DNA from: Acidobacteriota bacterium
GTDB lineage: Bacteria; Acidobacteriota; Vicinamibacteria; Vicinamibacterales; UBA2999
Reading direction: 5' to 3'
DNA length: 32,341 nucleotides
NCBI GenBank assembly: GCA_020200025.1
Contig: JAIVJN010000009.1
Location: 1-32,341 of the forward strand
Positions 26,771-32,341 of this stretch are shown one piece after another. A program made the translations under genes and the position numbers. Position 1 is the stretch's first letter, and the number at the start of each line of letters is the position of its first letter. The notes beneath the pieces were generated by a model that did no database searches, had not been told where the DNA came from, and saw only the letters and a list, made by a program, of their open reading frames with translations.

Positions 26771-26824
26771 AGAAGAACACGAAGATCACGAAGCCACCAA
26801 GGTAAATTGGGTCGGTCTCAAAGG

Positions 26825-28366
26825 ATGAACCCCATCGACAAGCTGAACGATCTCGAGCGCCTGGCCGAGCTTGGCGGCGGCGACGATCGCCGGCGCAAAC
26901 AGCACGAACAAGGCAAGCTGACCGCGCGCGAGCGGCTCGAGCGCTTGTTCGATCCGGGCACCTTCGAAGAGGTCGACAAGCTGGTCACGCATCGGTGCCG
27001 CGACTTTGGCATGGACCGCCAGTTGATTCCCGGTGACGGTGTCGTCACGGGTCACGGCCGGGTGAACGGCCGAGTGGTCTACGCCTTCGCACAGGACTTC
27101 ACGGTCTTCGGCGGCTCGCTGTCGGAGACCAACGCCGCCAAGATCGTGAAGTTGATGGACATGGCGATGAGGAACGGCGCGCCGATCATCGGCCTCAACG
27201 ACTCGGGCGGCGCACGAATTCAAGAGGGCGTGCTCTCGCTCGGCGGCTACGCCGACATCTTCCTCCGCAACACGCTCGCCTCGGGCGTCGTGCCCCAGAT
27301 CTCCGCCATCATGGGACCCTGCGCGGGCGGGGCGGTGTATTCGCCTGCGATCACCGATTTCGTCGTGATGGTCAAGCATACGAGTTACATGTTCGTGACC
27401 GGACCAGACGTCATCAAGACCGTCACGCACGAGGACGTCACCAAAGAAGCGCTCGGCGGCGCGATGACGCACAACGAGAAAAGCGGGGTGGCACACTTTG
27501 CCGTCGAGGATGATGGCGAGTGCACGGACGTCATCAGAGATCTGCTCTCCTTCCTGCCGGACAACAACCTCGACGATCCGCCGCGGGTGGAGAGCGGCGA
27601 TGTGGCGGACCGCGACGACCCGACGCTCGACCGCCTGATCCCGTCCTCTCCCAACCAGCCGTACGACATGCTCGACCTCCTTCATTCGGTGGTCGACCAC
27701 GGTGTGTTCCTCGAGGTTCACCAGCACTACGCACGCAATCTGGTCGTCGGCTTCGCGCGGCTGGCCGGCCGCTCGGTGGGAATCGTGGCCAATCAGCCAG
27801 CGCATCTGGCTGGGACGCTCGACATCAACGCCTCGGTGAAGGGTGCGCGGTTCGTTCGCTTCTGCGACGCGTTCAATATCCCACTCGTCACCTTCGAGGA
27901 CGTGCCCGGCTTTCTGCCCGGGACCGTCCAGGAATACGGCGGCATCATCCGTCACGGCGCCAAGCTGCTCTATGCGTTTGCCGAAGCGACGGTGCCCAAG
28001 GTGACGGTGATCACGAGGAAGGCCTACGGCGGCGCGTATTGCGTCATGGCCAGCAAGCACATCCGCACCGATTTCAACTTCGCCTGGCCGAGCGCCGAGA
28101 TCGCCGTAATGGGACCGGAAGGCGCCGTCAACATCTTGTATCGACGGGAGCTCGAGCAAGCCGCCGATCCTGCCGCCCTCCGCGCCGAGAAGGTGGCCGA
28201 GTTCCGTGAGAAGTTCGCCAACCCTTACGTGTCGGCGGAACGCGGATTCATCGACGAAGTGATTCTTCCGCGCACGACCAGGAAGCGCCTCATCCAGGCG
28301 CTCGCCACGCTCGAGAGCAAGCGCGACAAGAACCCGCCGAAGAAGCACGGCAACATCCCACTCTAG
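26825..28366 (+). CDS. Acyl-CoA (propionyl/methylmalonyl-type) carboxylase carboxyltransferase subunit
   Basis: [100 protein letters not shown] with AAAGG upstream preferred over TTG 26807. Confidence 0.95.
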   Translation: MNPIDKLNDLERLAELGGGDDRRRKQHEQGKLTARERLERLFDPGTFEEVDKLVTHRCRDFGMDRQLIPGDGVVTGHGRVNGRVVYAFAQDFTVFGGSLSETNAAKIVKLMDMAMRNGAPIIGLNDSGGARIQEGVLSLGGYADIFLRNTLASGVVPQISAIMGPCAGGAVYSPAITDFVVMVKHTSYMFVTGPDVIKTVTHEDVTKEALGGAMTHNEKSGVAHFAVEDDGECTDVIRDLLSFLPDNNLDDPPRVESGDVADRDDPTLDRLIPSSPNQPYDMLDLLHSVVDHGVFLEVHQHYARNLVVGFARLAGRSVGIVANQPAHLAGTLDINASVKGARFVRFCDAFNIPLVTFEDVPGFLPGTVQEYGGIIRHGAKLLYAFAEATVPKVTVITRKAYGGAYCVMASKHIRTDFNFAWPSAEIAVMGPEGAVNILYRRELEQAADPAALRAEKVAEFREKFANPYVSAERGFIDEVILPRTTRKRLIQALATLESKRDKNPPKKHGNIPL

Positions 28367-28460
28367 AGGCCTCGCTTCGCGCGGTGGGCTCGGGCCGGCG
28401 AGGTCGGCCCTCGTGGGACCGGCTTCGCCGGTAAGGGCGCTCGCGGTCGGAATTCGTCGA

Positions 28461-28521
28461 TGCGGTAGGGCGCACCTTTACAGTGCGCCAAAAGCGGGCC
28501 GTGAAGGCCCGCCCTACCGCA
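28461..28521. repeat. Cloverleaf-like inverted repeat upstream of biotin carboxylase
   Basis: Outer arms TGCGGTAGGGC (28461-28471) / GCCCTACCGCA (28511-28521); inner hairpins GGCGCAC/GTGCGCC (28469-28475/28483-28489) and GCGGGCC/GGCCCGC (28494-28500/28506-28512). Confidence 0.85.
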
Positions 28522-28568
28522 CGCCGAACGCGCGCAATCGGGTGATAAGATCGTCAGGTTTTCCCTCT

Positions 28569-30080
28569 GTGCAGAAGATCCTCATTGCCAACCGCGGCGA
28601 GATTGCGGTACGCGTCATCCGCGCGTGCCGGGACATGGGCCTTCGCACGGTGGCGGTCTATTCCGAGTGCGACCGAGCGGCGCTCCACGTCCGCTTCGCC
28701 GACGAGGCGTGGCCGCTGGGGCCGAGCCCGCCGCGCGAGAGCTACCTGCGCATCGATAAGCTGCTCGACGTCGCCGCCCAATCCGGCGCCGACGCCGTGC
28801 ACCCGGGCTACGGCTTCCTCGCCGAGAACGAAGACTTCGCGTCGGCCTGTCGCGACGCGGGGCTGGTCTTCATCGGCCCCTCGCCGGCGGCGATCCACTG
28901 TATGGGCAGCAAGACCGCGGCGCGTCAAGCGGCCACCGACGCCGGGGTTCCCGTGGTGCCCGGCAGCGAGGAGCCCTTCGGGCAGGACGTAGCCGAGAGC
29001 CAGGTGCTCCGCACCGCCGAGCGCATCGGTTATCCGCTGATGCTCAAGGCTGTGGCCGGCGGCGGTGGCAAAGGCATGCGCATGGTCGACGGACCGGCGG
29101 ATCTCCCCTCGGCGTTGCGCGCGGCGCGCTCGGAAGCCGGATCCGCGTTCGGCGATTCCGCGGTGTATCTCGAGCGGCGTCTGCTGCGGCCGCGCCACGT
29201 CGAGGTGCAACTGCTCGGCGATCACCACGGGACCATCGTGCCCTTCGTCGAGCGCGAATGCTCGATCCAGCGGCGTCATCAAAAGGTCGTGGAAGAGAGT
29301 CCGTCGATGGCCGTCTCGCCCGAGCTGAGACGCCGCATCGCGGCGGCGGCGGCGTTGGTCGCCAAACGCGTCGGCTACACCAACGCCGGGACCATCGAAT
29401 GCTTGCTCGACGAGGACGGCCGCTTCTATTTCCTGGAGATGAATACACGACTGCAGGTCGAGCACCCCATCACCGAGATGGTGACGGGGGTCGATCTCGT
29501 CAGATGGCAGATTCGGATCGCGCGCGGGGAGCGACTGGATCTGGATGCCGAGGCGATGCTCGAGCCGCGGGGTCATGCCATCGAATGCCGCATCTACGCC
29601 GAGGATCCTGACAATAACTTCTTGCCCTCGCCCGGCCGCATCCAGCGCCTGCGTGTGCCGCATGGCCCCGGCGTGCGCGACGACGGCGGGGTCGAGGATG
29701 GCGGCGACGTGCCGCTCTTCTACGATCCGATGATCTCGAAGCTCATCACCTGGGGCGAGGATCGGCCGCAGGCGCTCGCCCGTATGCGGCGGGCGCTCGC
29801 CGAATACGAAGTCCACGGCATCAAGACGACGATTCCTTTCTTCCGCTGGGTCCTAGACGACGAGGATTTCCTGGCGGGGCGGTTCGACACCACGTTCATC
29901 GATCGGAAGCTTGGCGAACGTAACGGCACGCCGCTCCACGAGGCTCCCGCGGAGGTGGAAGCGCTTGCCGCGGTCGCGGCGGCATTGCACGTGGCCACCC
30001 GCCCGGATCCGTCTCCCCAGGCGGCGGCCGCTCGCACCAGGCGCTGGGCCGGCGCGGGCCGAGCCGAGGCGCTGCGCTAA
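28569..30080 (+). CDS. Biotin carboxylase subunit of acyl-CoA carboxylase (GTG start)
   Basis: MQKILIANRGEIAVRVIRACRDMGLRTVAVYSE, HPGYGFLAENEDFA, KAVAGGGGKGMRMV, FLEMNTRLQVEHPITEMVTGVDLV. GTG at 28569 preferred over 28413. Confidence 0.95.
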   Translation: MQKILIANRGEIAVRVIRACRDMGLRTVAVYSECDRAALHVRFADEAWPLGPSPPRESYLRIDKLLDVAAQSGADAVHPGYGFLAENEDFASACRDAGLVFIGPSPAAIHCMGSKTAARQAATDAGVPVVPGSEEPFGQDVAESQVLRTAERIGYPLMLKAVAGGGGKGMRMVDGPADLPSALRAARSEAGSAFGDSAVYLERRLLRPRHVEVQLLGDHHGTIVPFVERECSIQRRHQKVVEESPSMAVSPELRRRIAAAAALVAKRVGYTNAGTIECLLDEDGRFYFLEMNTRLQVEHPITEMVTGVDLVRWQIRIARGERLDLDAEAMLEPRGHAIECRIYAEDPDNNFLPSPGRIQRLRVPHGPGVRDDGGVEDGGDVPLFYDPMISKLITWGEDRPQALARMRRALAEYEVHGIKTTIPFFRWVLDDEDFLAGRFDTTFIDRKLGERNGTPLHEAPAEVEALAAVAAALHVATRPDPSPQAAAARTRRWAGAGRAEALR

Positions 30081-30604
30081 TGCAGCTCCAGATGGATGTG
30101 GGCGCATCGCGCCGCATGGTGACCGTGCACCGCGAGGCCGACGTCTTTCGTGTGACGGTCGACGGCCAGGCGTACGTCGTCGACGTCCGACGAATCAATG
30201 GCACGACGCTCTCGATGTTGTTGCCCGGGCACGGCCGCGTGGCCGCGAGGCAGAGCGTGGAAGCGTCGTTGGTCGCTGGAGCGAGCGCCGGGGCGTTGGA
30301 GATTCAAATCGCGGGCTACGCCGTGCCCGTGCAACTGATCAGTGGCAGCGGTCGAGGCAATCGCGCCACGCCGGCGACGTCCGCCAGCGGGTCTCAGAAG
30401 ATTGTGGCGCCGATGCCCGGGAAGATCGTCCGAGTGCTCGTCAAGGTTGGCGACCGCGTGGCGGCGCGCCAGGGAATGGTCGTGATTGAAGCGATGAAGA
30501 TGGAAAACGAGCTCAAGGCCGCGCGAGGCGGCCTCGTGCGCGAGGTATCGGCCATCGAAGGGCAGTTGGTCGAGGCCGGCACTGCCCTGGTGACCGTGGA
30601 GTAA
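30080..30604 (+). CDS. Biotinyl carrier domain protein (BCCP-like subunit)
   Basis: C-terminal VAPMPGKIVRVLVKVGDRVAARQGMVVIEAMKMENELKA; TAATG overlap with the biotin carboxylase gene. Confidence 0.92.
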   Translation: MQLQMDVGASRRMVTVHREADVFRVTVDGQAYVVDVRRINGTTLSMLLPGHGRVAARQSVEASLVAGASAGALEIQIAGYAVPVQLISGSGRGNRATPATSASGSQKIVAPMPGKIVRVLVKVGDRVAARQGMVVIEAMKMENELKAARGGLVREVSAIEGQLVEAGTALVTVE

Positions 30605-30610
30605 GCCGTC

Positions 30611-32341
30611 GTGTGGCGCGCGGTCTATCGCCATCTCCGCGCCGTGCTCCTGGTGGCGGCTGTCGTCGTTGCGGCCGCGCTCGCCACCACATTGACGATC
30701 GACCTGGGCCCCGCGCTGCGGGCGCGTGCCGAACGAGCGGGCTCCGGCTGGCTCGACCGGCCGATGCACATCGGCCGCCTCGGCGTTCAAATCGGGCTCG
30801 GCCGCTTCGTCGTGGAAGATCTCCGCATCGAGGGCCTCACGCCCGAGTCGCGACCATGGCTCACGGCCAAGCGCATCGACGTGTCGCTCACCTGGGGCGC
30901 GTTGATCGATCGCGAAGTGCTGCTCGACAGCATCGAGATGACCGACTGGCGAATGGTCGTCGAGACCTTCCCAACTGGCCGGCACAACTGGCCGCGGCTC
31001 AACGGCCCGCCCCGCTCGCCGAGCACGGGCCCGCGCCCGGTGGTCACCACGGTGAAGTACGTGCGGGCGCATCGCGGGGAGTTCGTCTTCGACGACTACG
31101 GCGGCAAGTGGGGCGTCGTCGCGCCGAACCTCGACGTCACCGTCGCCAAGACGACCGACTACGGGGGCCAGGCGCGGTTTCACGGCGGCACGGTGCGCTT
31201 CGAGGGCTTCCTGCCGATGTGGGCCAATGTGTCGACGGCGTTCACGATTCGCGGTGGCAAGGTGCTGCTCGACAAGATCGATCTGGCGACCGACGGTGCG
31301 TCCTCGGTTCTCACCGGCTCGATCGATCTCGCGCGCTGGCCGGAGATGATGTACAACGTCGAGTCGACGGTGGAGATCCCGCGCATGCGCGAGATCTTCT
31401 TCCCACGCGACACGTTCTCGCTGCACGGACAGGGAAGGTTTACCGGCACGTTCCGCCTGTTCAAGGGCGGCCGCGAGCTGAAAGGTGACTTTTCCAGCCG
31501 GGAAGCCGGGCTCAACGCCTATCGCTTTCAAGATGTCCAGGGCGCGGTCGAGTGGATGCCGGACCGCTTCGAAGTGCTGGACGCCTCGTCATCGTTCCAC
31601 GGGGGCCGGACGCGTTTTCAGTACAAGATGGCCCCGCTCGGGCGTCCCGGCACCCGCGCCGTCGCGCGCTTGGACGTCCAATATGAGGAGATCGATCTCG
31701 AGCGCCTCACGAGCTTTCTCGATCTGCCAGGGCTGCGGCTGGCGGGTCGCGCAAGCGGGCGCAACCTGCTCGAATGGCCCCTCGGTCGCTTTGCCGAGCG
31801 CACGGGCGAAGGCACCGTCGGCGTTTCCGCGCCTGCCGATGTCGTTCCGCTCGGACCCGAGCTTCCGCCCGACGCGGCGGCGTCGGCTCGACGTCGCGCG
31901 GCAATGCCGGGGCCGTTCAGCAACCATCTGCCGCTTGCGCCGGTCGGCCTGAGCGCCTCGCTCTCGTACGCGGTACAGGGGACGGCCGTCCGGCTCGCAT
32001 CAGGAATCTTCGCGACGCGCGAGACCTACGTGACCTTCGAAGGCGAGACCGACGCCGGCGAGCGGTCGCGCCTGCCGTTTCACGTCACGAGCGCGAACTG
32101 GCAGGAGAGCGATCGACTCCTCGCGGGGCTGATGACCGCTTTCGGCGGCACCACGCGCGCCATTCCCATCGACGGTGTCGGCGAGTTCGATGGCGTCATG
32201 CTCGGCGCGTTCCGCCGCCCGCGCATCGAGGGACGGATGGTGGGCGACGAGATGCGTGGCTTCGACGTCACGTGGGGCGAAGTCGAAGGGCAGGTGGTCG
32301 TCGAGAACTCGTACGCCACGGTCAGCCAGGCGGTGATCAGG
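30611..32341 (+). CDS. AsmA/TamB-like (DUF748-type) membrane-anchored protein, C-terminus beyond window
   Basis: Open frame to window end from GTG 30611: VWRAVYRHLRAVLLVAAVVVAAALATTLTIDLGPALRARAERAGSGWLDRPMHIGRLGVQIGLGRFVVEDLRIEGL...; N-terminal TM followed by repetitive beta-rich sequence typical of AsmA-like proteins. Confidence 0.75.
   Translation, partial: MWRAVYRHLRAVLLVAAVVVAAALATTLTIDLGPALRARAERAGSGWLDRPMHIGRLGVQIGLGRFVVEDLRIEGLTPESRPWLTAKRIDVSLTWGALIDREVLLDSIEMTDWRMVVETFPTGRHNWPRLNGPPRSPSTGPRPVVTTVKYVRAHRGEFVFDDYGGKWGVVAPNLDVTVAKTTDYGGQARFHGGTVRFEGFLPMWANVSTAFTIRGGKVLLDKIDLATDGASSVLTGSIDLARWPEMMYNVESTVEIPRMREIFFPRDTFSLHGQGRFTGTFRLFKGGRELKGDFSSREAGLNAYRFQDVQGAVEWMPDRFEVLDASSSFHGGRTRFQYKMAPLGRPGTRAVARLDVQYEEIDLERLTSFLDLPGLRLAGRASGRNLLEWPLGRFAERTGEGTVGVSAPADVVPLGPELPPDAAASARRRAAMPGPFSNHLPLAPVGLSASLSYAVQGTAVRLASGIFATRETYVTFEGETDAGERSRLPFHVTSANWQESDRLLAGLMTAFGGTTRAIPIDGVGEFDGVMLGAFRRPRIEGRMVGDEMRGFDVTWGEVEGQVVVENSYATVSQAVIR

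Noticed and set aside
26786-28348. 520-aa antisense ORF almost exactly overlapping the carboxyltransferase gene
   Set aside because: Mirror ORF typical of high-GC coding DNA; its translation shows no recognisable domain, while the plus strand is an unambiguous carboxyltransferase.
28554-29816. 420-aa minus-strand ORF over biotin carboxylase
   Set aside because: Antisense shadow ORF; plus strand is canonical biotin carboxylase.
30077-31531. 484-aa minus-strand ORF
   Set aside because: Antisense to the BCCP-like gene and AsmA/TamB-like gene; no domain signal.

Overview
This is a GC-rich bacterial chromosomal window. Gene content and intergenic repeat style suggest Acidobacteriota/Vicinamibacteria, but that is inference only. 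It contains mostly housekeeping genes. Left part: obgE (partial), rpmA and rplU on the minus strand, a lipoprotein and a TPR protein, then dprA-topA-trmFO-xerC on the plus strand. Middle: an approximately 13 kb block rich in signalling genes (NtrC-type regulator plus PAS histidine kinase, ABC-F ATPase, GAF/PAS histidine kinase plus HTH/REC protein, ECF sigma plus zinc-finger anti-sigma, secreted protein, lipoprotein, APC permease, PEGA protein). Right part: hslV-hslU, an Fn3-like lipoprotein, an FAH-family hydrolase, acyl-CoA carboxylase subunits (carboxyltransferase, biotin carboxylase, biotinyl carrier) and a partial AsmA/TamB-like protein. No CRISPR array, rRNA, tRNA, prophage or recognisable IS was seen. 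The most interesting signals are: (1) a family of paired 13-bp dyads (GCAACCNGGTTGC) at a fixed 30-31 bp spacing, in five intergenic gaps; (2) a heptamer repeat (ACTCTGC/GCAGAGT) that forms terminal inverted repeats of small elements and the immediate 5' leaders of trmFO and the FAH gene; (3) an HTH protein fused to a receiver domain that has lost its phosphoacceptor core in frame; (4) an ECF sigma gene with no ATG/GTG/TTG start but a well-placed CTG; (5) a one-base frameshift in a secreted protein; (6) a dprA-topA-trmFO-xerC // hslVU cluster interrupted by the signalling block.
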